Origin: Prado023 sp963788325
Lineage (GTDB): Bacteria > Actinomycetota > Actinomycetes > S36-B12 > CAIYMF01
Assembly (NCBI GenBank): GCA_963788325.1
Contig: CAWBGJ010000009.1
Location: forward strand, 62,001-126,000
Length of the DNA: 64,000 bases
Reading direction: 5' to 3'
Shown: piece after piece, positions 19,541-28,905 of the stretch
Layout: the number at the start of each line of letters is the position of its first letter
Numbering within the stretch: the first letter of the stretch is position 1
Position numbers and translations under genes: made by a program
The notes under the pieces: generated by a model
Databases searched by the model: none
The model's input: only the letters and a program-made list of their open reading frames with translations
Told to the model about the DNA's origin: nothing

Positions 19541-21846
19541 TCAGGGCGTCGACTGCGTGCTCGGCAGAGCCCCCGGCCGCCACGCGAGGGTGTCCACGAC
19601 AGGCCGTAGGTCCATCCACCACTGGTCCAGGGGCCGGCGAGCCTCCATGTCGTAGACCTGTCGGCCATCTGGTCGATCGCGATCGTGGACATCTTGCCGT
19701 TCACCATGGCAGTGAACCGCCAGTCCGCCCGACCGGCCAGCACGGACCCGGTCAGCCAGTCGATGCAGTGCGCGGCCAGCCGGGCTGCGTGCGCCCGGTC
19801 GAACGGCGTCGGCGAGCCACCCTGCTGCAGGTGGCCGACGATCGCCGAGCGCACGCTGAACAGCCCACCGGACTCCTCGGTGAACAGCTGGCGCAGGAAC
19901 TCGGTGGTGTAGCCGACGCTGGCCTGCTCGTTGCGGATGGCCAGGTGGAACCGCCGGCCCTCGCGGAAGCCCTGCACCATGGCGGCGACGTCCTCGTTGA
20001 GCCGGGCCAACGTCGGCGGATCCTCGTTGAGGTAGACCTCCTCAGCGCCCGTGGACAGTGCCGACATGAGGGCCAGGAACCCACACTTGCGGCCCATGGT
20101 CTCGACGATGAAGGCCCGCCGCGACGCGCTGGCGGACTGTCGGACCCGGTCGATATCGCGCACGATCTCGTTCAGGGCGGTGTCGGCCCCGACGGTCATG
20201 TCCCAGCCGGGCAGGTTGTTGTCGATCGACGTCGGCAGGCAGATCACCGGGATGCGCAGGCCAGGGTGGTCGTCGCGATGCGCGGCCAGGCCGTGGACGG
20301 CCATGTAGGCCCGGTGCCCGCCGATGACCAGCAGGGCGTCGATCGAGTTGCGGGCAAGCGCGTCACCGACCTGCGGCGAACTGTTCAGGCGCGGGTGGTC
20401 CTGCGGCTGGTGCCCAGCTCCGCACCGCCGAGGGCGGCCCACGAGCTCCACGGCCTCCCAGCCCAGGGGCTCGACCCGGTCGGCCAGGAGGCCGGGGAAG
20501 CCGCCGCGGATGCCGACCATGTCGTGGCCCGCGGGAGATCCCGAAGCGCACAGCCGCGCGCACGGCGGCGTTCATGCCCGGGGCGAGCCCACCGGCGTGG
20601 ACGATCCCGATCGTCGTGCCCTGGCTGGGGAACATCGGCGCGGGCTGCGCGATGCCCTCGAAGACCCGCACCATCTCGGTGAACGACGACCCCGCGGGCG
20701 GCCATCGCCGCATCCTGGTCGTCGGCCTCGATCAGCCCCGGGATGGCCTGGGTCGCGGCGACGGCATCCATCAGCGGCATCCGGTCGACCCGGTTGCCGC
20801 GGATCCCGATGAGGGCCGAGACGTGGTCGGGCCCGGCGTCGAGCACGTCGTTGGCCGCGGCGTGGCCCATCAGGGTGGGCATCCACCGGTCGTAGGCACT
20901 GGGCGTGCCGCCGCGCTGGACGTGGCCCAGGATCGTCACCCGGGTGTCCTCACCGGCGCGCGTGGTGATCAGGTCCGCGACCATCTGGGCGGTGATCGGC
21001 ACGCCATGGGAGTCCGTGACCCCCTCGGCGACCAGCACGAGGTTGTCCCGCCGACCTGCCGCGCGCCCGGCGGCGAGCCGTGCGATCAGACGGTCCTCCC
21101 AGCCCGGCCCCGGACGCACCTCGGGGATCAGGATGTAGTCGGCACCGCCGGCGATGGCGCACATCACGGTCAGGTAGCCGCAGTGCCGACCCATCACCTC
21201 GACCACGAAGGAGCGCTGGTGACTGGCCGCGGTCGAGCTCAGGGCGTCCACTGCCTCGATGATGCGGTGCATCGCTGAGTCCGCGCCGATCGTCTTGTCG
21301 GTGCCGACCATGTCGTTGTCGATCGAGCCCACGGCCCCGGCGATCATCAGGTGCTCGTGGGCCCGGGCCTGCTCGGCGGTGAGCTCGCCCGCCGGCCACG
21401 AGCTCTTCGAGCAGCCCCGACCACTCGCTGCGGAAGATGTCGGTCCCGGTCAGTGACCCGTCGCCCCCGATCACCACGAGCCGGTCGATCCCGAGCTCGA
21501 CGAGGTTGCGCGCCGCACGCAGCCGACCAGGCCGCTCGCGGAAGTCCGCGGACCGGGCTGTGCCGATCATGGTGCCGCCCAGGTGCATGATCCCGCTGAC
21601 GGAGTCCCAGTCGCACTTGCGGATGCGCTCGCCGCCGTCGACCAGGCCCTGCAGGCCCTCGTACACCGCGTAGGCATCTGCGCCGCGGGCGATCGCGGTG
21701 CGCACCACGGCGCGCACCGTCGCGTTCATCCCCTGGGCGTCGCCACCGGAGGTGAGCACGGCCAGTGCGGGGCGGGCCGGGCGGACCGTTCGGCGGTCGG
21801 GCGGAGTGGTGACGCGTGGCCGCGCGCGATCGGTGGACGCGGACAT
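19541..21846 (-). CDS. Tandem (double-domain) 6-phosphofructokinase of eukaryotic type (frameshifted)
   Basis: The gene would encode about 768 residues made of two PFK halves, not the usual bacterial 320-residue single domain. The N-half has LAVLTSGGDAQGMNATVRAV, VIGGDGSLTGTDIFRSEWSG, the catalytic loop VGSIDNDMVGTDKTIGADSA, FVVEVMGRHCGYL and TILGHVQRGGTPSAYDR. The C-half begins GIVHAGGLAPGMNAAVRAAV and has LLVIGGHRAYMAVHG, LPTSIDNNLPGWDMTVGADT, FIVETMGRKCGFL and HLQQGGSPTPFDR. Its GGDGS has become GGHRA and its IDND has become IDNN, so it is probably regulatory. The C-terminus PLDQWWMDLRPVVDTLA resembles animal PFK-1. Frame changes lie near 21398, 20696, 20533, 20430 and 19658. ATG at 21846 has GGGAGG upstream. 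It would phosphorylate fructose 6-phosphate, probably with ATP (GGDGS). Confidence 0.85.
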
Positions 21847-21941
21847 GGGACCTCCCGGGAAGTGGGCTTCCAGCCTACGGATCCGAACCCGCTCGCACGG
21901 GCGCCCAGCCGTACGGGTCAACCTGCGCGGTGCCCTTCGTC

Positions 21942-22299
21942 TCAGCCCCAGCCGAGGTCGTGCAGGCGTTCCTCGCCGATGCCGAAGTGGTGGGCGACCT
22001 CATGGATGACGGTGATCCGCACCTGTTCGACGACGTCGGCCTCGGTGCTGCACATGCGCAGGATCGGACAGCGGTAGAGCGTGATCCGGTCGGGCAGCAC
22101 ACCGGCGTACCAGCCGTCGCGGCTGCGTGAGGGGGGTGCCCTCGTAGAGCCCCAGCAGGCTGGGGGTGCCCGGCGCCAGTCTCAGGGTCGTCGGCGACGA
22201 GCACCACGCAGTTGTTGATCATCCGGGCAAGTCGAGGGGGATCGAGTCGAGCGCATCGGCCACGAGCGCCTCGAAGTCGTCAGCGGAGATGTCGAGCAT
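21942..22299 (-). CDS. Zincin-like metallopeptidase family protein (frameshifted)
   Basis: This is a small (about 118 residues) metallopeptidase-fold protein of the DUF1025 type. The N-terminus is MLDISADDFEALVADALDSI. MINNCVVLVADDPET, PSLLGLYEGTPL and GVLPDRITLYRCPILRMC follow in other frames. The C-terminus carries the zinc motif in ITVIHEVAHHFGIGEERLH (HExxH). Breaks lie near 22232, 22180 and 22130. The stop is at 21942-21944. Proteins of this family have the zincin fold but their substrates are not known. No clear ribosome binding site precedes ATG at 22299. It is divergent from the DUF1918 gene. Confidence 0.8.
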
Positions 22300-22443
22300 G
22301 CGGGTCTGGTGGCTAGTGGGCGCTGGTCCGGACCGGCGGAAGTGCTCTGCGACAGGACGGACCGTGCGGCCGAAGCGCCCCTGACGCCCGAGGCCCCAGC
22401 GGGGCAGAGTGGAAGTGCAGGGACACCCGCACGAGGAGGGACG

Positions 22444-22967
22444 ATGAAGGCAACAGTGGGCGACCGGATCGTCATGGCCGGCGAGCAGGTCGATCGACCG
22501 ACCCGGGACGGCGAGATCCTCGAGGTGCACGGTCAGGACGGCGCGCCGCCCTACCTGGTGCGCTGGAGCGATGGGCACACGGGCCTGCTCTATCCCGGAC
22601 CCGGCTCGGTGCTGCGCGTCCACGCCGCCGACGAGGAGCCGGACCTGGCCGCTGACGGCACGGGAGGCCGGGAGTTGGAGACCGCAGGGCAGGCCCCGCA
22701 TGCCGCGCATCAGTGGACCGTGCGGATCTCGGTGTTCGAGGGCGAGGACACCACCGCGCGAGCGGTCCTGGTGGCCGACCCGATGGCCGAGGTGCGCGCC
22801 ACCGGGGTCAGCCATCGGCGGGCGGCGGACCCCCCGGAGGCCAGGATCGGTGATCAGGTCGCGGTGGCCCGCGCGCTGCGTCATCTGGCCGACCAACTAC
22901 TCGAGCAGGCCGGCCGGACATCTCGGCCTCGACCGGGGAGACGCAGGTGCAGGTCTCGCCGGTGTGA
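22444..22967 (+). CDS. DUF1918-DUF1876 two-domain protein (one frameshift near the end)
   Basis: The N-terminal 60 residues, starting MKATVGDRIVMAGEQVDRPT and including YLVRWSDGHTGLLYPGP, match DUF1918, a small SH3-like barrel. The second half, from WTVRISVFEGEDTTARAVL to ARIGDQVAVARALRHLADQL, matches DUF1876, a compact alpha-beta fold. Both are actinobacterial families of unknown function. ATG at 22444 follows GAGGAGGGACG. After about residue 157 the open frame becomes Arg-rich and unlikely. Shifting frame near 22915 gives a short tail (PDISASTGETQVQVSPV) and a stop at 22965-22967, which I prefer. Confidence 0.7.
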
Positions 22968-23122
22968 ACATCAGCGGTCGCGGCCTCCTGCGGCCTGCGT
23001 GGCGCGCGCGGGCTGTGGTAGGACAGCAGCACCCGTTCGTCGCGGATGCTCGACCCACGACGCCGGGCCCTGACCGACCCGCTGCCGCTGTCTTGGCGGC
23101 CTTGCAGAGAGCCGATGCAGTG

Positions 23123-24535
23123 GTGACGGTGAGCGCCCCCGGACCGCGAGCCGCCGGCCTGTCCAGTGCGGTGCTCGACTCCCTGCGCCAGATCGTCGGG
23201 GCCCAGCACGTGCTCATCGGCGACGCTGATGTGGAGCCCTTCTCCCGGGATGCCACTCCCCTGTTCCGCGCGCGTCCGGATGCTGTGGTGCTGCCCGCAC
23301 GCACTGCTGAGGTCGCCGACGTGCTGCGCCTGGCGACCGAGCAACGGATCCCGGTGATCCCCCGCGGAGCCGGGACCAACCTCTCGGCGGGCACGCTGGC
23401 CGAGCAGGGCGGGATCGTGCTGGTGCTCACCAGGTTGAACCGGGTGCTGGAGGTCAGCGCCGAGGAGCTGCTGGTCGTGGCCCAGGCGGGAGCGACCACT
23501 GCGGCGGTGGCTGACGCCGCGGCGGCAGTCGGCCTGCTGTTCCCGCCGGACCCGGGCAGCCGCACCGTGTCCACCATCGGCGGCAACGTGGCCACCTGCG
23601 CCGGCGGCCTGCGTGGGCTCAAGTACGGCGTGACCCGCAACTACGTGCTCGGCTGCGAGGCGGTCCTGCCCACGGGCGAGGTCCTGCGCACCGGTGGACG
23701 GCTGTGGAAGGACGTGGCCGGGTATGACCTGACACGCCTGCTCACCGGGTCCGAGGGGACCTTGGCGGTGATCACCGAGGTCACGATGGGCCTGGTGCCG
23801 GCACGCGAGACCTCGCGCACAGGTGTGGCCTACTTCGACACGTTGGCCGACGCCAGCCGCGCGGTGGCCGCGATCATCGGCGGGGGCACCCTGCCAGCGA
23901 CGTTGGAGTTCCTGGACAACGCGTGCATCAACGCCGTCGAGGACTACGCCCACCTGGGCCTGGATCGCGCCGCGGGGGCGCTGCTGCTGTTCGGCGACGA
24001 CGGGGACGCCGAGCCCGTGGCGAATTCGCTGGCCGCGATGGCGGCGGCCTGCACCGCGCAGGGGGCGCGCGGTGTCACCCTGGCGGCTGACGTCGCGGAG
24101 TCCGTCGAGCTGCTCGAGGCGCGGCGCTGCTCGCTGCCGGCGCTGGCCCGGCTGGCCCCGATCACGATGCTCGAGGACGTGACCGTCCCTCGACCCGAGC
24201 TGGCCCAGATGGTCGCCGACATCGGCGCGATCACCGGCGAGCTGGGCGTGCGCTGCGCGACATTCGGCCATGCCGGCGACGGCAACCTGCACCCGACGAT
24301 CGTGTTCGACGAGGCCGATACGCACGCCCGGGCCGCAGCCGAGGCCGCGTTCGACCGGATCTTCAGCCGGGCCCTGGAGCTCGGTGGAACGATCACCGGC
24401 GAGCACGGCGTCGGTGCAGCCAAGCGCCCTTGGCTCGAGGGCCGCCTCGGTGCCGATCAGATGGCCCTGCTGCGGCGGATCAAGACGGCCTTCGACCCGG
24501 CGGGGATCCTCAATCCCGGCAAGCTGGGCTCCTGA
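23123..24535 (+). CDS. glcD: FAD-linked (glycolate / D-lactate type) oxidase subunit
   Basis: This is an FAD-binding PCMH protein. It has VIPRGAGTNLSAGTLAEQGG, VAQAGATTAAVADAAAAVGL and FPPDPGSRTVSTIGGNVATC, then GLKYGVTRNYVLGCEAVLPT. The C-terminal FAD-oxidase domain ends with CATFGHAGDGNLHPTIVFDE, GTITGEHGVGAAKRPWL and FDPAGILNPGKL. The pattern matches GlcD and related D-2-hydroxyacid dehydrogenases. The family oxidises glycolate or D-lactate to the 2-oxoacid and passes electrons to an iron-sulfur partner, here the next gene. No GlcE is present. The start is uncertain: GTG at 23120, 23123 and 23129 are all possible. Confidence 0.85.
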   Translation: MTVSAPGPRAAGLSSAVLDSLRQIVGAQHVLIGDADVEPFSRDATPLFRARPDAVVLPARTAEVADVLRLATEQRIPVIPRGAGTNLSAGTLAEQGGIVLVLTRLNRVLEVSAEELLVVAQAGATTAAVADAAAAVGLLFPPDPGSRTVSTIGGNVATCAGGLRGLKYGVTRNYVLGCEAVLPTGEVLRTGGRLWKDVAGYDLTRLLTGSEGTLAVITEVTMGLVPARETSRTGVAYFDTLADASRAVAAIIGGGTLPATLEFLDNACINAVEDYAHLGLDRAAGALLLFGDDGDAEPVANSLAAMAAACTAQGARGVTLAADVAESVELLEARRCSLPALARLAPITMLEDVTVPRPELAQMVADIGAITGELGVRCATFGHAGDGNLHPTIVFDEADTHARAAAEAAFDRIFSRALELGGTITGEHGVGAAKRPWLEGRLGADQMALLRRIKTAFDPAGILNPGKLGS

Positions 24536-25716
24536 TGGGCCCGGGGTCGGGCGTGGGATCGGGATCGGGATCGGACGCGGGGTCCGATGACGGGTCCGGC
24601 ATCCGGGGCATCTTCGACCCGGAGCTGCTCTCGGCATGCATCTCCTGCGGCTTCTGCCTGCCGACCTGCCCCACCTACTCCCTCACGCTCGACGAGCGGT
24701 CCAGCCCGCGGGGGCGGATCACCCTGATGCGAGCGATCGAGGCCGGTCGGGTCGACCTCGAGGATCCGGCGGCGCGCGAGCAGTCCTCGTTCTGCCTGGG
24801 CTGCCGGGCGTGCGAACCGGTATGCCCGGCAGGCGTGCAGTACGGCGCCCTGCTCGAGCAGTGGCGCGATGCCACCTGGACGGGGACGCACACCCCGCCG
24901 GTGGCCGCGGCGCTGCGCGGCGGCGTGCGGATCACCCCTGCGCTGACGGCCGCAGGCACGCTCCGGCGCGCCGCCCGGACCACGGGTGCGGCCACGGATC
25001 GGGCCCGCGGGGAGGGCGTGGCACTGATGCTGGGCTGCGCGGAGCGGGCGTTGTTCCCGGCTGTGTCCCGGGCGGTGACCACCCTGCTTCCCGGCATCGA
25101 GGTGCCCTCGGGGCAGGGGTGCTGCGGGGCTCTGCACGCCCACAACGGCGCCAGCCAGCAGGGCGCGGCGATGGCGCGCGAGCTCGGCGAGGTGCTGCCC
25201 GGCACGATCCTGACGACCTCTGGGGGGTGCGCTGCCCATCTGCTGTCCGTGCTCGGTCGGGAGCGCGTCCGGGAGCTGTCCGAGTACCTCGTGGAGCGCT
25301 GGGCGGACCCGACAGATCCGAGTGTGCCCACCCTGCGCCGCCTGCAGGTCGGCGGTCGCGAGGCACGGATCGCGCTGCAGGACTCGTGCCACGCCCGCAA
25401 CGCGCTGGGCGCGACCGCGCAACCGCGCGCCCTGATCGCCCGCGTCGGTCAGTACGTCGAACTGGCGCATGCGGGCACCTGCTGCGGTGCCGCGGGGACG
25501 TACTCGTTGGTCCGGCCCGCCGACTCCAAGCGGATCCTGGACCCGAAGCTCGACGAGATCGAGGCGTCCGGCGTGGACATCCTCGTGACCGTGAACCCGG
25601 GCTGCCTGCAGCAGGTGCGCTCGGGCCTGCGCCGGCGACGCTCGAAGGCGCGCGTCCTGCACATCGCCGAACTCCTCGTCGAGGCACTGGCCGACACCCC
25701 CGGTCCGGCTCCCTGA
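24535..25716 (+). CDS. glcF: Glycolate oxidase iron-sulfur subunit
   Basis: The protein carries two [4Fe-4S] ferredoxin motifs: CISCGFCLPTCPTYSL and CLGCRACEPVCPAGV. Two CCG-type domains follow, with GCCGALHAHNG near residue 200 and GTCCGAAGTYSLVRP near residue 315. This is the layout of GlcF and of LutA/GlpC relatives. It should accept electrons from the GlcD-like protein and pass them to the quinone pool. Its ATG overlaps the glcD stop as TGATG. The first 22 residues are a Gly/Ser/Asp linker encoded by a short GGGATC-like tandem repeat; ATG at 24535 may therefore lie upstream of the folded protein. Confidence 0.85.
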   Translation: MGPGSGVGSGSGSDAGSDDGSGIRGIFDPELLSACISCGFCLPTCPTYSLTLDERSSPRGRITLMRAIEAGRVDLEDPAAREQSSFCLGCRACEPVCPAGVQYGALLEQWRDATWTGTHTPPVAAALRGGVRITPALTAAGTLRRAARTTGAATDRARGEGVALMLGCAERALFPAVSRAVTTLLPGIEVPSGQGCCGALHAHNGASQQGAAMARELGEVLPGTILTTSGGCAAHLLSVLGRERVRELSEYLVERWADPTDPSVPTLRRLQVGGREARIALQDSCHARNALGATAQPRALIARVGQYVELAHAGTCCGAAGTYSLVRPADSKRILDPKLDEIEASGVDILVTVNPGCLQQVRSGLRRRRSKARVLHIAELLVEALADTPGPAP

Positions 25717-25761
25717 GGTCCGCGGCCACGCAGGAACCGGACAGCGAATCCATACCAACCC

Positions 25762-25791
25762 CCAACCCACACAGCACCAACCCACACAGCA
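25762..25791. repeat. Two tandem copies of a 15-base unit
   Basis: CCAACCCACACAGCA occurs twice with no gap, at 25762-25776 and 25777-25791, just upstream of the cysteine hydrolase ribosome binding site. It is a small local duplication in the 5' leader, with no clear function. Confidence 0.8.
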
Positions 25792-25804
25792 CACAGGAGA
25801 TGAC

Positions 25805-26437
25805 ATGGATCCCCAGACCACCGCCGTAGTCCTCGTCGAGTTCCAGAACGACTTCACCAGCGAGGGCGGGGCGCTGCACGGCGCGGTCGCCGACGTGATG
25901 GAGCAGACCGGGATGCTCGCCGCGGCCCAGGCGACCGTCGCAGCCGCGCGTGCGGCCGGCGCGACCATCATCCACTCGCCGATCCAGTTCGCCGAGGGCT
26001 ACGGCGAGATCACCGATCACCCGTACGGGATCCTCAAGGGCGTCGTGGACACCAATGCGTTCGTCAAGGGCAGCTGGGGGGCGGAGTTCGTCGAGGAGGT
26101 CTCCCCGGATGCCGGCGACATCGTCCTGGAGGGCAAGCGCGGGCTTGACGCGTTCGCCAGCACCAACCTCGACTTCATCCTGCGCAGCAAGGGGATCAAG
26201 ACGGTCGCACTCGGCGGCTTCCTGACCAACTGCTGCGTCGAGTCGACGATGCGGTCGGCCTACGAGAAGGGCTTCGAGGTCGTCACGCTCACCGACTGCG
26301 TCGGGGCCACGAGCATGGAGGAGCACGCCAACGCGATCAAGTACGACTACCCGATGTTCTCCAAGCCGATGGCCGGATCGGAGTTCACCGCAGCGTTGGG
26401 CGGGCAGTCCACCGACGACACCTCGCGCGGCTACTGA
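25805..26437 (+). CDS. Isochorismatase-family cysteine hydrolase
   Basis: The 210-residue protein has the family catalytic triad. The Asp is in VVLVEFQNDFTSEGG, the Lys is in the middle block VLEGKRGLDAFAS, and the Cys is in GGFLTNCCVESTMRSAYEKG. LTDCVGATSMEEHANAI completes the signature. Members hydrolyse small amides, ureas or isochorismate; the substrate here is not clear. AGGAGATGAC precedes ATG at 25805. It is monocistronic in appearance, 88 bases after glcF. Confidence 0.8.
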   Translation: MDPQTTAVVLVEFQNDFTSEGGALHGAVADVMEQTGMLAAAQATVAAARAAGATIIHSPIQFAEGYGEITDHPYGILKGVVDTNAFVKGSWGAEFVEEVSPDAGDIVLEGKRGLDAFASTNLDFILRSKGIKTVALGGFLTNCCVESTMRSAYEKGFEVVTLTDCVGATSMEEHANAIKYDYPMFSKPMAGSEFTAALGGQSTDDTSRGY

Positions 26438-26492
26438 CCCTGCCGCGCCTGGATGCCTTGACCGCCTGGGCATCCGGGCGCGACAGTGGACC

Positions 26493-27347
26493 ATGACTGC
26501 TGCAGCAGCGGCCGTCGGCGACCAGGACCCACGCGTCGGCAACGCGCGCGTCTTCGACGAGATCGCCGAGGCATACGACGCGACCGGAGTGTCGTTCTTC
26601 GGCCCGATCGCCGCGGGCTTGGTCGATGCCCTGGCACCGACGGCCGGCGAGCGTGTGGCCGACCTCGGCTGCGGCAAGGGCGCCTTCCTGCTCCGGGCCG
26701 CGCGTCAGATCACAGGGACTGGCATGGCCCTCGGAGTGGACATCTCCCCTGCGATGGTGGCCCTGGCGCGCTCGGCCCTCGCGGCCGAGGGGCTGTCGCA
26801 CGCGCAGGCCCTGGTGGGCGACGCCCAGGCACCGGCCCTCGAGGCGGGTGCCTTCGATGCCCTCGGGTCCTCAGCGGTCCTGTTCTTCCTGCCGGATCCA
26901 CCAGCGGCGCTGACCTCCTGGCGCGCCGCACTGCGGCCCGGCGGCCGGATCGGGGTCAGCACGTTCGGGCCCCAAGACGAGGCGTGGCGGTCGGTCGACG
27001 ACGTATTCACGCCCTACCTGCCCACCGAACTCCTCGACGCCCGGACCAGCGGCGCCCGCGGGCCGTTTAGCTCGGACTCCGGGATGGAGGGCCTGCTCTT
27101 AGACGCCGGGTTCGACGAAGTCGCCACGATCACCGTCGACCTGTCGGTCCACTTCGCCGACGCCGACCGGTGGTACGCGTTCAGCATGTCCACCGGCCAG
27201 CGGGCCATGTGGGCCCACGTGCCTGCGGACAGCCGGGCAAAGGTACGCGCCGAGGCCGAACGTCGGCTTGCCGCCGCGGCGGATCCAGGCGGCGGGTACC
27301 TGGTGCACCAGCAGGTGCGCTACACCCTGGGGGTTCGACCCTCGTGA
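26493..27347 (+). CDS. Class I SAM-dependent methyltransferase
   Basis: The SAM-binding motif I is RVADLGCGKGAFLLRAA near residue 55. ALGVDISPAMVALARSALA supplies the acidic motif II, and LFFLPDPPAALTSWRAALRP with GGRIGVSTFG forms motifs IV-V. The layout resembles UbiE/Coq5-type methyltransferases acting on small molecules. The target is unknown. The start at 26493 (ATG) has no strong ribosome binding site, and the 284-residue length is normal for the family. Adjacent genes give no pathway clue. Confidence 0.75.
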   Translation: MTAAAAAVGDQDPRVGNARVFDEIAEAYDATGVSFFGPIAAGLVDALAPTAGERVADLGCGKGAFLLRAARQITGTGMALGVDISPAMVALARSALAAEGLSHAQALVGDAQAPALEAGAFDALGSSAVLFFLPDPPAALTSWRAALRPGGRIGVSTFGPQDEAWRSVDDVFTPYLPTELLDARTSGARGPFSSDSGMEGLLLDAGFDEVATITVDLSVHFADADRWYAFSMSTGQRAMWAHVPADSRAKVRAEAERRLAAAADPGGGYLVHQQVRYTLGVRPS

Positions 27348-27422
27348 CGCCCCACCCGCGGGGCGCGGTGACGGCCGACTAGCGGCGCCCAGCGTCCCCT
27401 TTCGGCGGGTAGCCTCGGCCCC

Positions 27423-27806
27423 ATGCCGGCCAGCCGAACTCGCCGGGCCCGCGCGGCCCGCCGGCGCACCCGGCGGATGGCACGCGTCACCCACGACCTG
27501 ACCGACGAGCAGTGGGCGCTTCTGTGCGACATGTGGGCGTGCTGCGCCTACTGCGGCACCACCGACCCTGCACTGCAGCGCGACTGCGTCCTGCCGATCG
27601 CCCGCGGGGGCCGCTACACGCTGGCCAATGTCGTGCCCGCCTGCGGGCCGTGCAATGCGAGCAAGTCCGGCCACGAGGTCACCGGCTGGATGCGCCGCAA
27701 GGGACTCGACGAGCGATCCTTCCTCCTGCGACATGCCCAGATCGTGGCACCGCTGTGGCAGCGGTTCGCAGCCGACTCGCTCTCCCAGGAGGGCCCAGGG
27801 CGCTAG
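27423..27806 (+). CDS. Small HNH endonuclease-domain protein
   Basis: This is a 127-residue protein with a very basic N-terminus (RTRRARAARRRTRR) and a zinc-binding HNH module: CAYCGTT, DCVLPIARGGRYTLANVVPA and CGPCNASKSGHEV. The first catalytic His position is occupied by Asp-Cys (RDCVLP) where DHxxP is usual, so activity is uncertain. It may be a DNA-binding or nicking protein. It is convergent with the GGDEF gene, and the last four bases overlap that gene's stop. Confidence 0.7.
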   Translation: MPASRTRRARAARRRTRRMARVTHDLTDEQWALLCDMWACCAYCGTTDPALQRDCVLPIARGGRYTLANVVPACGPCNASKSGHEVTGWMRRKGLDERSFLLRHAQIVAPLWQRFAADSLSQEGPGR

Positions 27807-28897
27807 TCGGCGAAATGGACCTGGTTGCGCAGGCCCTGCCGCTTGACGCCGAAGGCCATGGTGGCTGCACGCTCGATGGACTCGTCGGTGAGTTCGCCCT
27901 GCTTGACCTCTGCGACCACGACCGTCGCCGTCAGCATCGGGGTGTCAGGCAGGCCTCCGTGCGGCACGGCAAGATCCCGGACAGCAGCACGGATCCGCTC
28001 GCCGACGACACCCGCCGCCCACTCAGGGGTGTCGGGAAGCAGGACGACGAACTCCTCGCCACCGCGCCGAAACGGCCGGTCCTCGGGGCGACAGGTGCTG
28101 CCCAGTACGGCGCCGACCTCGCGCAACGCGTCGTCGCCGGCCTCCTGGCCGCGCCACTTGTTGAGCATGCCGAACCTGTCCAGGTCGAGGAACAGGATCG
28201 AGTCGGTGCGCGGCCGCCGCGCGCGGATCCGGTCGGCCCGCTGCGTCTCCTCGTCCATCCGGCGGCGGTTCGGCAGTCCGGTCAGCGAGTCGGTGCGCGC
28301 CTCGGCGGACATCTTCTCGACCAGGCGCTGGAGCTGGTCGATGCGGGCCAGGAGCGCTCGCCTGCCCTCGGCGAAGGACACCGTGGCCTCGTCGTAGACG
28401 CGGACCTGGTCCCGGCCGGAGTCCTTGGCCTGGAACAGTGCGCGGAACGCCCTTCCCATGGCCTGGTCGGGGTCCGCGCCCATGGCAGTCACACCGCCGG
28501 AGAACGTCACGTCAATCTGGCCGGCGTCGGTGGCCATCGGTCCGCGCGCGGCGCATCGCGCACCGAGCAGGAGTTCGGCGACCTCGGTCGGGGGCCGGTC
28601 CTTGAACATGAGCACGAAGTCGTCTCCCCCGATCCGGGCGATCGTCGCCTCCGGGGCGACCAACCGCAGCCGCGTGACGAACTCCACGATCACCTGGTCG
28701 CCGATCTGCAGGCCCCGTCGCTCGTTGATCTCCGTGAGGTAGTCGAGGTCGACAAGGGCGATGGACCCCTTGGCCGAGGAGTCCTCCAGGGACCGGGTCT
28801 GCACACGGCTGGCCAGCTCGGCCAGGAAGTCCCCGCCCTGCCCCGTGGGCAGGCCGGTCTGTGGATCACGATCGAACTGCTGCGATGTCTCCCCCAT
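27803..28897 (-). CDS. Tandem GGDEF protein, probable diguanylate cyclase
   Basis: Two GGDEF domains are arranged in line and no membrane helix is present. The first domain (from about residue 10) has IALVDLDYLTEINERRG and the degenerate signature RIGGDDFVLMF. The second has DSLTGLPNRRRMDEE, ILFLDLDRFGMLN and the intact signature GGEEFVVLLP. An RxxD inhibitory site (RPED) lies exactly five residues before GGEEF. So the C-terminal domain should make cyclic di-GMP and be product-inhibited, while the N-terminal one is likely regulatory. I chose ATG at 28897; an in-frame TTG at 28930 is possible. A TACAAT box lies nine bases upstream of the ATG, so the mRNA may be nearly leaderless. Confidence 0.85.
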   Translation of the reverse strand: MGETSQQFDRDPQTGLPTGQGGDFLAELASRVQTRSLEDSSAKGSIALVDLDYLTEINERRGLQIGDQVIVEFVTRLRLVAPEATIARIGGDDFVLMFKDRPPTEVAELLLGARCAARGPMATDAGQIDVTFSGGVTAMGADPDQAMGRAFRALFQAKDSGRDQVRVYDEATVSFAEGRRALLARIDQLQRLVEKMSAEARTDSLTGLPNRRRMDEETQRADRIRARRPRTDSILFLDLDRFGMLNKWRGQEAGDDALREVGAVLGSTCRPEDRPFRRGGEEFVVLLPDTPEWAAGVVGERIRAAVRDLAVPHGGLPDTPMLTATVVVAEVKQGELTDESIERAATMAFGVKRQGLRNQVHFAD

Positions 28898-28905
28898 GGG
28901 CGGAA

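Noticed and set aside
24535..24600. Gly/Ser-rich N-terminus of GlcF considered as a functional linker domain.
   Set aside because: It is encoded by a short GGGATC-type repeat and more likely reflects slippage or an upstream start choice.
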